From contig JAKORQ010000644.1 in the NCBI GenBank assembly GCA_029777755.1, positions 1-16,439 of the forward strand: a stretch of 16,439 nucleotides of DNA, in the 5' to 3' direction. Origin of the DNA: Planctomycetota bacterium. Its GTDB lineage: Bacteria; Planctomycetota; Phycisphaerae; Tepidisphaerales; Tepidisphaeraceae. Positions 1-6,959 of this stretch are shown one piece after another. Every line of letters begins with the position of its first letter. The first letter of the stretch is position 1. The notes under the pieces are model-generated. The model did no database searches. It had not been told where the DNA came from and saw nothing but the letters and a program-made list of their open reading frames with translations. The translations under genes and the position numbers were made by a program.

Positions 1-17
1 CTCAGGGGAGGCTCGTT

Positions 18-68
18 ATGGCAAAATCACGAAGCCGATCAGCTTCCCCTAACCGGGGCAGATTGTAG
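18..68 (+). CDS. possible 16-codon leader ORF upstream of trpC
   Basis: A short reading frame (ATG at 18, TAG at 66-68) encodes an Arg/Ser-rich peptide, MAKSRSRSASPNRGRL. It is preceded by an unusually good Shine-Dalgarno sequence, GGGGAGG at 5-11, with 6 nt spacing. It ends 21 nt before the trpC start. It has no Trp codons, so it does not look like a classical trp leader peptide. The SD region (AGGGGAGG, 4-11) could pair with CTTCCCCT (43-50) inside the ORF, and the CCCC of that block (46-49) could instead pair with GGGG at 55-58. It may be a chance ORF. Confidence 0.3.
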   Translation: MAKSRSRSASPNRGRL

Positions 69-89
69 ATACAGCAGGAGCTTTGAGCC

Positions 90-902
90 ATGAGCGACAT
101 CCTTCAAAAGATTGTGCAGACCAAACGGGAGGAGTTGCCCGGGCGCAAGGCGGCAATGCCTCTTGATGAGCTGAAGAAGCGGATCGCCGACATGGAGCGG
201 CCGAGGAACTTCTTCGCGGCTGTCACCACCCGCAATGAAAAACCGCTCAACCTGATCGCCGAGGTGAAGAAGGCTTCGCCGTCCGCCGGCATCATCCGCG
301 AGGACTTCGACCCGGTAACCATCGCGAAGATCTATGAAGAAAGCGGCGCTGACGCCATCAGTTGCCTCACTGACGAGAAGTATTTCCAGGGCCGCCTGGA
401 ATATATCGCGCAGATCAAGCAGGCGGTGAAGCTGCCGGTATTGCGCAAGGACTTTATCATCGACCCGTACCAGGTTTACGAGGCGCGGGCGGCCGGGGCC
501 GATGCAGTGCTGCTGATCGCCGAGTGCCTGGACATGTCGCAGCTGTCCGACCTGCAGATCCTCGCGACGGAACTGAACATGACCTGCCTGATCGAGGTTC
601 ACGACATGGAGAACCTCATCCGCGTGCGCGACAGCATCATCGGCTTCCCCCACAAGAGCTATTCGCTGCTGGGGATAAACAATCGCGACCTGCGGACATT
701 CAAGACCGACCTGGGGACATCACTGCGGATGGCCGAGCTGGTCGAGGACAAGAGTGTCCTGGTAAGCGAAAGCGGCATCCACACCCATGGCGACATCCAG
801 CGCCTCGCGAAAGCCGGTATCGCGGCGGTGCTGGTGGGCGAAAGCCTGATGCGGGCCCCTGACATCGGCAAGAAAACCCGCGATCTCATGCTGGGCACCT
901 GA
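90..902 (+). CDS. trpC: indole-3-glycerol phosphate synthase
   Basis: A 270-aa cytoplasmic TIM-barrel enzyme, the usual length for the family. It converts carboxyphenylamino-deoxyribulose 5-phosphate to indole-3-glycerol phosphate in tryptophan biosynthesis. Family motifs occur in order: the N-terminal helix with TKREEL (11-16), EVKKASPSAG (58-67, holding the catalytic Glu and Lys), LRKDFIID (118-125, second catalytic Lys), IEVH (168-171), GINNRDL (195-201), SESGI (226-230) and the phosphate-binding AVLVGESLM (246-254). AGGAG at 76-80 sits 9 nt before the ATG and supports this start. No other trp gene is adjacent, so the pathway appears scattered. The identification is firm. Confidence 0.97.
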   Translation: MSDILQKIVQTKREELPGRKAAMPLDELKKRIADMERPRNFFAAVTTRNEKPLNLIAEVKKASPSAGIIREDFDPVTIAKIYEESGADAISCLTDEKYFQGRLEYIAQIKQAVKLPVLRKDFIIDPYQVYEARAAGADAVLLIAECLDMSQLSDLQILATELNMTCLIEVHDMENLIRVRDSIIGFPHKSYSLLGINNRDLRTFKTDLGTSLRMAELVEDKSVLVSESGIHTHGDIQRLAKAGIAAVLVGESLMRAPDIGKKTRDLMLGT

Positions 903-977
903 ACTCCACTTCTCTGGCACCACATTTGCCGAGTCTGCTGCGCTTCCCCGGGGGATGCAGGGAAGTAATGGAGGTAA

Positions 978-1922
978 ATGCGCATGACCGGCGAAATGGT
1001 ACCGTGTGGCGATCCGGTGGTTGAACTGGTCATGAACTGGCCTGCCGATTTTGTCGCACGTGCGGGGAAACTGCTGCTGCGCCTGTCGGACGTTTCGTCG
1101 CTGCACCGCGATGAAATGGCAGAGCTCGTTGATGCGGGGCTGCTGTCAAGGGAGCTGAAGGTTACGGAAGCCGGTCAATGCCTGGCTGACCTGGTGATCC
1201 ACGAGCATTGGATCACCGACGATGAAGTGCCCTCGTTCCTCCAGCGCGGGGCCGAGCGGCTTTCCGGGGATGTCCTGGACGTCGGCTGCAGCACCGGGTG
1301 GATTCTGCGCAATCTTCGCCAGCCGCTACCGCGCTCGCGCGTAGGCGTGGATATCGACGATCGCGCGCTGGCATTGGCGAAGCGATTCGCGGAGGTTGAG
1401 CAGCAGGAGATAACCTTCCTCAATGCCTCGGTGCACAAGCTGCCCTTCCCCAGCAACTCCTTCGACTGGGTGATCTGCCGCAACGCCATCAGCTACACGC
1501 ACCAGAAGACGGCTATCCGCGAGATGACGCGGGTCCTTCGCCCGGGCGGGTACCTGTTCCTGCGGTTTGAAAACTTCCGCTACGACCTGCAGCGGATCTG
1601 GAACTCTCGCGGCCCGCGTGAACTGCTCTGCCGCATGCGCGACATCACTTACGGCATGGTCCATTCACTGTTGGGCGTCCAGCCCGTACCCGGAAGCCTG
1701 TTGCGCGGCGGGCGTGCCTTTGGCAGCCCCCGCAGGCTCACCTCCCTGCTCAAATGTAGGGAGATGGAAGTGATCGCGATGGAAGGATCACGCAGTTGTC
1801 CGCTGGTTCTGGGCAAACCAAACCAGACATCTCTCCTGTCGCGAAAACGCAGCACACTTGCCTTGGTGGCTCAGGACGATACGCTCCTGATGCATGAAAC
1901 ATGGGAAATGGCGCGGAGTTAA
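978..1922 (+). CDS. class I SAM-dependent methyltransferase
   Basis: A protein of up to 314 aa. The central domain is a Rossmann methyltransferase: motif I VLDVGCSTGW (99-108, SAM binding), motif II VGVDID (122-127), SFDWVICRNAISY (151-163) and the post-motif LRPGGYLFLRFEN (177-189). This matches Methyltransf_11/25-type families that act on small molecules or lipids; the substrate cannot be read from the sequence. About 90 N-terminal residues come before the fold and contain a helix-turn-helix-like stretch (DEMAELVDAGLL, then KVTEAGQCLADL), possibly a dimerisation or winged-helix segment. GGAGG at 970-974 is only 3 nt from the ATG at 978 but 9 nt from an in-frame ATG at 984, so 984 may be the true start. 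Its 3' end overlaps the glycosidase by 29 nt, suggesting co-expression. Confidence 0.85.
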   Translation: MRMTGEMVPCGDPVVELVMNWPADFVARAGKLLLRLSDVSSLHRDEMAELVDAGLLSRELKVTEAGQCLADLVIHEHWITDDEVPSFLQRGAERLSGDVLDVGCSTGWILRNLRQPLPRSRVGVDIDDRALALAKRFAEVEQQEITFLNASVHKLPFPSNSFDWVICRNAISYTHQKTAIREMTRVLRPGGYLFLRFENFRYDLQRIWNSRGPRELLCRMRDITYGMVHSLLGVQPVPGSLLRGGRAFGSPRRLTSLLKCREMEVIAMEGSRSCPLVLGKPNQTSLLSRKRSTLALVAQDDTLLMHETWEMARS

Positions 1923-2922
1923 CCTCGGTAACTGGCTGCTCATCGAGACATGGATGAAAAGATCCCTCATCGAGGGAACAAACGCCCGCGATGAGTACAC
2001 GCTCGCCGAGGCCAAGGGAAACCAGGCTAAAGACTTCTTCGACAGGCATCGCGAAAGCTTCATCACCGAGGATGACTTCGCGTTCATGCAGAAGTGGGGC
2101 ATCAATGCGGTGCGCATCCCCATCGGCTACTGGATCGTCGAGCCGGATGGCCCTTACGTGGGAGGCATCGAGCACCTCGATCGGGCGCTGGACTGGTGCC
2201 GCAAGTACAACATCGACGGCATCATCGACCTGCACGGCGCGCCTGGCCACCAGAGCGGCGAACATCACAGCGGCAGGGCAAGGTTCTTCCGCTGGGACAA
2301 GGAGGAGCATTACCGCAAGCGCACGGTCGAGATCATCGAGGCGCTTGCCCAGCGCTACGTCGGGCACGATGGCCTGGCCGGGATCTCTCTCCTGAACGAG
2401 CCGGATAACGAGATCCCCGCTTCGCTGCTGCTGGAGTATTACCAGGCAGGCTACGAGGCCGTGCGAAAGCATCTGCCGGCCGACAAGGTCGCCGTCATCG
2501 CCGAGGCGCATCAGAATCCGCGCATGGCGCAATTCCACGGCAAGCTCAAGGGCGAGAACATCGCAACCGACGTGCACTACTACCAGTGCTTCTGGGAAGA
2601 GCACAAGCGCCTGGAACTGCACGAGCACATCGCCTATCCGCTGGAGCGGGTGCTGCCGCGCATCCGCGACTACAACCATGTCGGCGACCAGGTCGTCGGC
2701 GAGTGGTCGCTGTCGTTCGGCGAGCCGAAGTGGTGGGAGAAACTCGACCCAACCCGCAAGCTGATGGCGTACCAGGCCTTCGCCACCGCCCAGATCTACG
2801 CATATTCAGAGGCATGCGGCTGGTTCTTCTGGAGCTATCGCGTGGAGGGCTGGCCGGCCTGGAGCTTTGTGGATGCCGTCAGGCTTGGATACCTGCCGCA
2901 GAGCCTCAATGTGCTGGAGTAA
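1894..2922 (+). CDS. GH5 exo-beta-1,3-glucanase-like glycoside hydrolase, no signal peptide
   Basis: A 342-aa clan A TIM-barrel glycosidase. RGVNLGNWLLIETW (7-20), NAVRIPIGYW (71-80) and DLHGAPGHQSGEHHSG (112-127) resemble the fungal Exg1-type glucan 1,3-beta-glucosidase group of GH5. The predicted acid/base is E169 in LLNEP (166-170) and the nucleophile is E270 in VVGEWSL (267-273). C-terminal aromatic motifs such as GWFFWSYRVEGWPAWSF (309-325) fit the active-site rim. An in-frame TGA at 1888-1890 lies just before the ATG, so no longer start exists and no secretion signal is present, which is unusual for a glucan hydrolase. There is no clear SD and the start lies inside the methyltransferase gene, so translational coupling is likely. 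The exact substrate (beta-1,3-glucan, steryl glucoside or another glucoside) is not determined. Confidence 0.85.
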   Translation: MKHGKWRGVNLGNWLLIETWMKRSLIEGTNARDEYTLAEAKGNQAKDFFDRHRESFITEDDFAFMQKWGINAVRIPIGYWIVEPDGPYVGGIEHLDRALDWCRKYNIDGIIDLHGAPGHQSGEHHSGRARFFRWDKEEHYRKRTVEIIEALAQRYVGHDGLAGISLLNEPDNEIPASLLLEYYQAGYEAVRKHLPADKVAVIAEAHQNPRMAQFHGKLKGENIATDVHYYQCFWEEHKRLELHEHIAYPLERVLPRIRDYNHVGDQVVGEWSLSFGEPKWWEKLDPTRKLMAYQAFATAQIYAYSEACGWFFWSYRVEGWPAWSFVDAVRLGYLPQSLNVLE

Positions 2923-2931
2923 GCGGCGGTA

Positions 2932-4806
2932 ATGCAGGATGAGCAACTCGAACCGTCGCCAGAGCATGCCAACAGGCTCACGGATGCCCTGCGACGATAC
3001 TGGGGCTTTGATTCACTGCGGCCACTGCAACGGCGGGCAATCGCGGCCGCCATGGCCGGGCGTGATTCCCTGCTGGTGATGCCCACCGGCGGCGGCAAGT
3101 CGCTGTGCTATCAGCTTCCCCCGCTGATCGACAACCGGCTGGACGTGGTGATATCGCCGCTCATCTCACTGATGAAGGACCAGGTCGACGGCCTGAATGA
3201 GGTGGGCGTACCAGCGGCCGCCATCCACTCCGCCCTGACCCCCGAGCAGCGGCGCGACATATACAGCCGCATCCACAGTGGCAAGCTGCGCCTGCTATTC
3301 ACGTCTCCCGAGAGGCTGGTCGGCGAGCGCTTCCTGTCGATGCTCCAGGCGCTGGATATCCGGAGGTTTGCCATCGACGAGGCCCACTGTATCAGCCAGT
3401 GGGGACATGACTTCCGCCCGGAGTATCGCCAGCTCGCCATGCTTAAGGAGCGTTTCCCCCACGCCACGCTGCATGCCTTCACGGCGACGGCGACCCCGCG
3501 CGTGCGCCAGGACATTGTGCAGCAACTTGCCCTGGACACACCGGAGGTGATCGTCGGGCCGGTGGATCGCGAGAATCTCGTCTACCGCGTGGTGCCCAAA
3601 GTGGATGTTGAGCGGCAGACGGCCGAGGTGATCGCCCGCCACCAGGATGAGGCGGTCATCGTTTACTGCATCTCACGCAAAGAGACGGAGAACGTGGCGG
3701 CGTGGCTCGCGCAGCACGGCATCGAGGCGCGGGCCTACCACGCCGGCATGGACAACGACGAGCGGCGCCGCGTGCAGGATGAGTTCGCATCCGAGAAGCT
3801 CAACGTGGTGGTGGCCACGGTCGCCTTCGGCATGGGGATCGATCGCTCCAATGTGCGGTGCGTGATCCACACGGGACTGCCCAAGAGCATCGAGCACTAT
3901 CAGCAGGAGACCGGCAGAGCAGGCAGGGATGGCCTGGAGGCCGAGTGCGTGCTATTTTACTCGGCCGGCGATGCGCTCAAGTGGGAGAGCCTGATCGTCA
4001 AGTCGGCGGCCGACGCGCCCGACCCGGAGCCTGTAATCGCCTCTGCCCGCCAGCATCTGCAGGACATGGCTCGCTTCGCCAGTGCCCCAGCCTGCCGCCA
4101 TCGCGTGCTCACTGAGTATTTCGGCCAGCGCTACGAGAAACTCAACTGCGGCGCATGCGATGTCTGCCTGGAGGAGATCGACACCATCCCCGAGTCGACG
4201 GTGATCGCACAGAAGATTCTCTCCTGTGTGGCGCGGGTGGAGCAGAGGTTCGGCGTGGGCCACGTCGTCGATGTGCTCTGCGGCGCGGATACCGAGAATG
4301 TCCGCAAGTTTGGCCACGACCAGCTCTCCACCTACGGCCTGCTCAGCGAGATGCCGAGGAAGGCGGTGATGGCGTTCGTGTATCAATTGCTGGACCAGCA
4401 GGTGCTGGCGCGCAGCGGCGGTGAGTTTCCCACCCTCAGGCTCAATACCGCCTCCGTGCAGGTACTGCGCGGCGAAAGGGAAGTGAAGCTGGTGCGCCCG
4501 CCGGCGGGCACGCGCAAACAGACCGCCCGCGCCCAGGCCGACATGACGGGAGTCGATACGCAACTCTTCGAGCACCTCAGGCAATGGCGCAGAACCGTGG
4601 CGCAGAATCGCGGAGTGCCGCCATTCGTCATTTTCGCCGACACAACCCTGGTCCACCTGGCGCGCATCCGCCCCACGCGCCAGGCAACCCTTCGACTGGT
4701 TCCCGGCATCGGAGAGAAAAAGGCCTCCGACTTCGGCAACGACCTGTGCGTGCAGATCGCCACCTGGTGCAAGCAGCACAAGGTGGCGACAGATCAACTC
4801 CAATGA
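2932..4806 (+). CDS. recQ: ATP-dependent DNA helicase RecQ
   Basis: A 624-aa superfamily 2 3'-5' DNA helicase of normal RecQ length, acting in recombination and replication-fork repair. Domains in order: helicase lobe 1 with Walker A MPTGGGKS (50-57) and DEAH at 149-152 within IDEAHCISQWGHDFRPEY; lobe 2 with AYHAGM (268-273), VATVAFGMGID (294-304) and the arginine-finger motif QQETGRAGRDG (324-334); a zinc-binding region using C388, C406, C409 and C412; a winged-helix RQC domain (about 420-520); and a C-terminal HRDC domain (about 541-615, LRLVPGIGEKKASDFG). The start lies 9 nt after the GH5 stop and has no strong SD, so it may be read through from the upstream genes. All catalytic motifs are intact. 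Confidence 0.97.
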   Translation: MQDEQLEPSPEHANRLTDALRRYWGFDSLRPLQRRAIAAAMAGRDSLLVMPTGGGKSLCYQLPPLIDNRLDVVISPLISLMKDQVDGLNEVGVPAAAIHSALTPEQRRDIYSRIHSGKLRLLFTSPERLVGERFLSMLQALDIRRFAIDEAHCISQWGHDFRPEYRQLAMLKERFPHATLHAFTATATPRVRQDIVQQLALDTPEVIVGPVDRENLVYRVVPKVDVERQTAEVIARHQDEAVIVYCISRKETENVAAWLAQHGIEARAYHAGMDNDERRRVQDEFASEKLNVVVATVAFGMGIDRSNVRCVIHTGLPKSIEHYQQETGRAGRDGLEAECVLFYSAGDALKWESLIVKSAADAPDPEPVIASARQHLQDMARFASAPACRHRVLTEYFGQRYEKLNCGACDVCLEEIDTIPESTVIAQKILSCVARVEQRFGVGHVVDVLCGADTENVRKFGHDQLSTYGLLSEMPRKAVMAFVYQLLDQQVLARSGGEFPTLRLNTASVQVLRGEREVKLVRPPAGTRKQTARAQADMTGVDTQLFEHLRQWRRTVAQNRGVPPFVIFADTTLVHLARIRPTRQATLRLVPGIGEKKASDFGNDLCVQIATWCKQHKVATDQLQ

Positions 4807-4829
4807 GCGGTCGAATTGGCGACCGCATT
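4807..4829 (+). terminator. hairpin at recQ stop, likely terminator
   Basis: GCGGTCG (4807-4813) and CGACCGC (4820-4826) form a perfect 7-bp GC-rich stem with a 6-nt loop, starting at the base after the recQ TGA and followed by ATTATT. The U tract is weak, so termination may be partial. A second, longer hairpin follows at 4835-4870. Confidence 0.6.
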
Positions 4830-4952
4830 ATTCGAGTGGCGGATCGCCGTTTGCGCGACCATCCGCCATTCCTGAAACGAAATTCAATACGTCTTTGCGT
4901 GATTCGTTGCCAACGCAACAGATAACGCGCTCTTGAGCGTTTTGTCGGCCAC

Positions 4953-4969
4953 GCAAGGATGTCGAAGTG
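4953..4969 (+). repeat. 17-nt repeat arm, inverted copy at 6745-6761
   Basis: GCAAGGATGTCGAAGTG at 4953-4969 is the exact reverse complement of 6745-6761, the 3' arm and tail of the terminator of the beta-helix gene. The two copies therefore bracket the unit 4970-6744. The left copy has no local partner arm and does not form the same hairpin. It may be a remnant of a duplicated terminator or one copy of a dispersed genomic repeat. Confidence 0.6.
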
Positions 4970-5362
4970 TCGCGATGGGTTAGGTACCTCTCGGATAAGT
5001 GGGGCTTTATTGCCACAAGTCGCGCCGCGCGACGATCCACTTGGAAGGCAGGTCGTAAAAGGGATGTAACATCGCTGGCGTCAGGGCTACGACGTTCGGC
5101 GAAACCAGTTGGCCGTCCGAAGACGGCCGGGCATGACTGGGAAAGGCGTGGGGCCTTCCAAGGACAACTGAAGCGGGGAGTGATTCCTCCATTGCGATCT
5201 CTTCGCGGATCGATGTTGATTCGCGGGCTCGGGGATTCCCTGCATTTGATCCGTCCCGGGATCTGCCTGAAACACCAACAGAGCCAAGCTTGAACTGATT
5301 TGTCACCTGGCATCTGCGCCCAGGTCAGGGCTCTGGGAACGCGCAGCTATGGGAGAACATAG

Positions 5363-6703
5363 ATGTCTCAGAAGAACAATCGCAGGATCATCGCGGCCGC
5401 CGTCGAGACCCTTGAGGGCCGTCGGCTCATGAGCAACACGTGGTGGGTTTCCAACGCTGGCGACGATGGCAGCGCCGGCACGCAGGACAGCCCCCTCGCG
5501 ACCCTGCACGCCGCACTCGATCGCGCCCAGTCGGGCGATCGCATCCTGCTCGAGGGCGGAACCTACGAGGGCAACGTCCGCATCGACACACCCAACCTGA
5601 TCATCCGCAGCGCCCCGCACGGGGAGATGGCCAGGATCGTCGCGCCCAATGACGACCCGGGCGTGGAAGTGAACATCCGCATCGGCGAGGACGCCCACAA
5701 CGTGAAGCTCGCCAACCTGGATATCTCCGGCGGCTACTACTACACCATCAAGACCGAGAGCACATTCGACACCGGCGCGCCCGATCCGCATGGCCCGAGC
5801 TACCTGAAGATCCGCAACAGCCTCATCCATGACTCCGGCGCCGACGTCATCAAGCTGACGCCTGCCACCAACTACAGCGAAATCTCCAACAATGAGATTT
5901 ACAACTCCGGCCGTACCAACCCGGATAACGCCGAGGGTATCGACGCCGTGCAGGCGAACTTCGCGGTGGTGCGCGGCAACTACATCCACGACATCACCAC
6001 CAACGGCATCTACTACAAGGGCGGCTCGCTCAACACGCTGATCGAGAACAACCGCGTCTCCGACACCGGCCACTCCGGCATCCTGCTCGGCCAGCACTCC
6101 GATGAGAACTGGTTCGACCTGGACGTTAATCCCGGCTACTACGAGAGCATCGATGGCGTCGTCCGCAACAACCTGGTGTGGAACACCGAGGGCGCGGGCA
6201 TCGGCTCGTGGGCGGCCCTTCGCCCCACCATCTACAACAACACGCTGATCGACGTGGCCAAGTCGATGTTCGCCGGCCTGCTGGTGCAGGGCCAGGAGCA
6301 CTGGACGCCTGACTTCGAGATCATCCCCTCCAGCGACGTAACGATGTTCAACAACATCGTGGTGGTTACCAGCGATCGCCCGGTGCTGGAGATTCGCGAG
6401 GACGGCCTGACCGGAAGCCTGAACCTGAGCAACAACCTCTACTACCAGAACGGCGGCCGCGTGCTGATCCGCGACCTGGTGGGCGGCTTTGAAGGCGGCC
6501 TGGGCAACTGGCGAGCACGCGGCATGGATGCCAACTCGTTCAACGCCGACCCGCAGGTGAACGGCTCGGCCGACTTCAACCTGTTCTCAACCTCGCCGGC
6601 CATCAACCGCGGCGCACCTGCCGACCTGGGCTATGACTTTGACTACGATGCTCGTCCGCTCCACGGCGCCATAGATATCGGCGCCCACGAGTTCGCGGGC
6701 TAG
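5363..6703 (+). CDS. surface or secreted parallel beta-helix protein with LEPR-XLL-like N-terminus
   Basis: A 446-aa protein. Residues 17-24 (LEGRRLMS, preceded by RRIIAAAVET) match the LEPR-XLL-type N-terminal motif frequent on large exported proteins of planctomycetes. WWVSNAGDDGSAGTQDSPLATLHAALDRA (split here at residues 27-45 and 46-55) and SGDRILLEGGTYEG are the typical opening of DUF1565/pectate-lyase-like right-handed beta-helices. About 12 irregular repeats follow, rich in NN, I/V and short turns (LKIRNSLIHDSG, SEISNNEIYNSG, IENNRVSDTGHSG). The C-terminus (RPLHGAIDIGAHEF, 430-443) resembles the 'choice-of-anchor Q' ending. Such folds bind or cleave polysaccharides; no catalytic residues could be assigned, so the activity is unknown. 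GGGAGA at 5351-5356 supports the start. Confidence 0.85.
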   Translation: MSQKNNRRIIAAAVETLEGRRLMSNTWWVSNAGDDGSAGTQDSPLATLHAALDRAQSGDRILLEGGTYEGNVRIDTPNLIIRSAPHGEMARIVAPNDDPGVEVNIRIGEDAHNVKLANLDISGGYYYTIKTESTFDTGAPDPHGPSYLKIRNSLIHDSGADVIKLTPATNYSEISNNEIYNSGRTNPDNAEGIDAVQANFAVVRGNYIHDITTNGIYYKGGSLNTLIENNRVSDTGHSGILLGQHSDENWFDLDVNPGYYESIDGVVRNNLVWNTEGAGIGSWAALRPTIYNNTLIDVAKSMFAGLLVQGQEHWTPDFEIIPSSDVTMFNNIVVVTSDRPVLEIREDGLTGSLNLSNNLYYQNGGRVLIRDLVGGFEGGLGNWRARGMDANSFNADPQVNGSADFNLFSTSPAINRGAPADLGYDFDYDARPLHGAIDIGAHEFAG

Positions 6704-6728
6704 TCGATTGATCCCCACGTTTGGATCG

Positions 6729-6770
6729 GAGCGCGGATGTCGAGCACTTCGACATCCTTGCTCTTTTTTA
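6729..6770 (+). terminator. strong intrinsic terminator of the beta-helix gene
   Basis: A perfect 9-bp stem, GGATGTCGA (6735-6743) with TCGACATCC (6749-6757), has a 5-nt loop. It is extended by GAGC/GCTC (6729-6732/6760-6763) across a small internal loop. TTTTTT (6764-6769) follows immediately. It lies 25 bp after the stop codon and has all the hallmarks of Rho-independent termination. Confidence 0.92.
6745..6761 (-). repeat. 17-nt repeat arm, inverted copy of 4953-4969
   Basis: This is the reverse complement of GCAAGGATGTCGAAGTG. Here the repeat forms the descending arm of the terminator hairpin, while the partner at 4953-4969 stands alone upstream of the same gene. Confidence 0.6.
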
Positions 6771-6910
6771 TTTCTTATCTGCGATTTACTTGCTGGACAA
6801 AGTTTGCTCATCCCTGCGTCCGTTCCACCGCTTCGTCGCTCCATCGCTACTTTCCCCTGAGTGCCTCCTTCCTCCATCCATCGTGTAACCCCGACGAAAT
6901 CATCTGCCCC

Positions 6911-6938
6911 TTGACACGCTTAACAAATCGGATACATT
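6911..6938 (+). promoter_or_regulatory. sigma70-like promoter for the arsR-hemP-feo-porin operon
   Basis: A perfect -35 box TTGACA (6911-6916) and a -10-like TACATT (6933-6938, 4 of 6 consensus) are separated by 16 nt. Transcription would start near 6945, about 15 nt before the regulator's ATG at 6960. GTCA-N7-TGAC (6950-6953/6961-6964) spans the predicted start site and start codon and could be an operator half-site pair. The 6771-6910 stretch upstream is pyrimidine-rich and shows no gene. Confidence 0.65.
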
Positions 6939-6959
6939 TCTCGCATTCGGTCACTACAA

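Larger units (their letters stand above)
4807..5362 (+). other. gene-free region rich in inverted repeats; candidate structured RNA or long 5' leader
   Basis: No convincing protein gene was found in these 556 bases. Successive perfect or near-perfect stems can be read. They are AGTGGCGGAT/ATCCGCCATT (4835-4844/4861-4870, one G-U), TTGCGT/ACGCAA (4895-4900/4913-4918), AACGC/GCGTT (4924-4928/4937-4941, then TT) and AAGTGG/CCACTT (4997-5002/5037-5042), which encloses GTCGCG-CCG-CGCGAC (5019-5033). Next come GGCCGTC-CGAA-GACGGCC (5111-5128) nested in CCAGT/ACTGG (5105-5109/5136-5140) and GATCC/GGATC (5248-5252/5259-5263). Last is AGAGCC/GGCTCT (5280-5285/5329-5334), enclosing ACCTGG/CCAGGT (5305-5310/5320-5325). 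The final structure ends 28 nt before the beta-helix gene start. No known RNA family was recognised, and some stems are expected by chance in GC-rich DNA. Confidence 0.4.

Noticed and set aside
943..965. CTTCCC/GGGAAG inverted repeat between trpC and the methyltransferase.
   Set aside because: Short stem, 11-nt loop and no U tract; not convincing as a terminator.
1750..2679. Long - strand frame opposite the GH5 gene, with similar long antisense frames at 3952-4803, 5303-6301 and, on the + strand, 15129-16280.
   Set aside because: All lie opposite well-identified genes and reflect codon bias in GC-rich DNA; none shows family motifs.
4967..5293. A 108-codon + strand reading frame in the intergenic region.
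   Set aside because: Its translation is Arg/Ser-rich and low in hydrophobic pattern, lacks an SD, matches no family I know, and crosses several strong inverted repeats.
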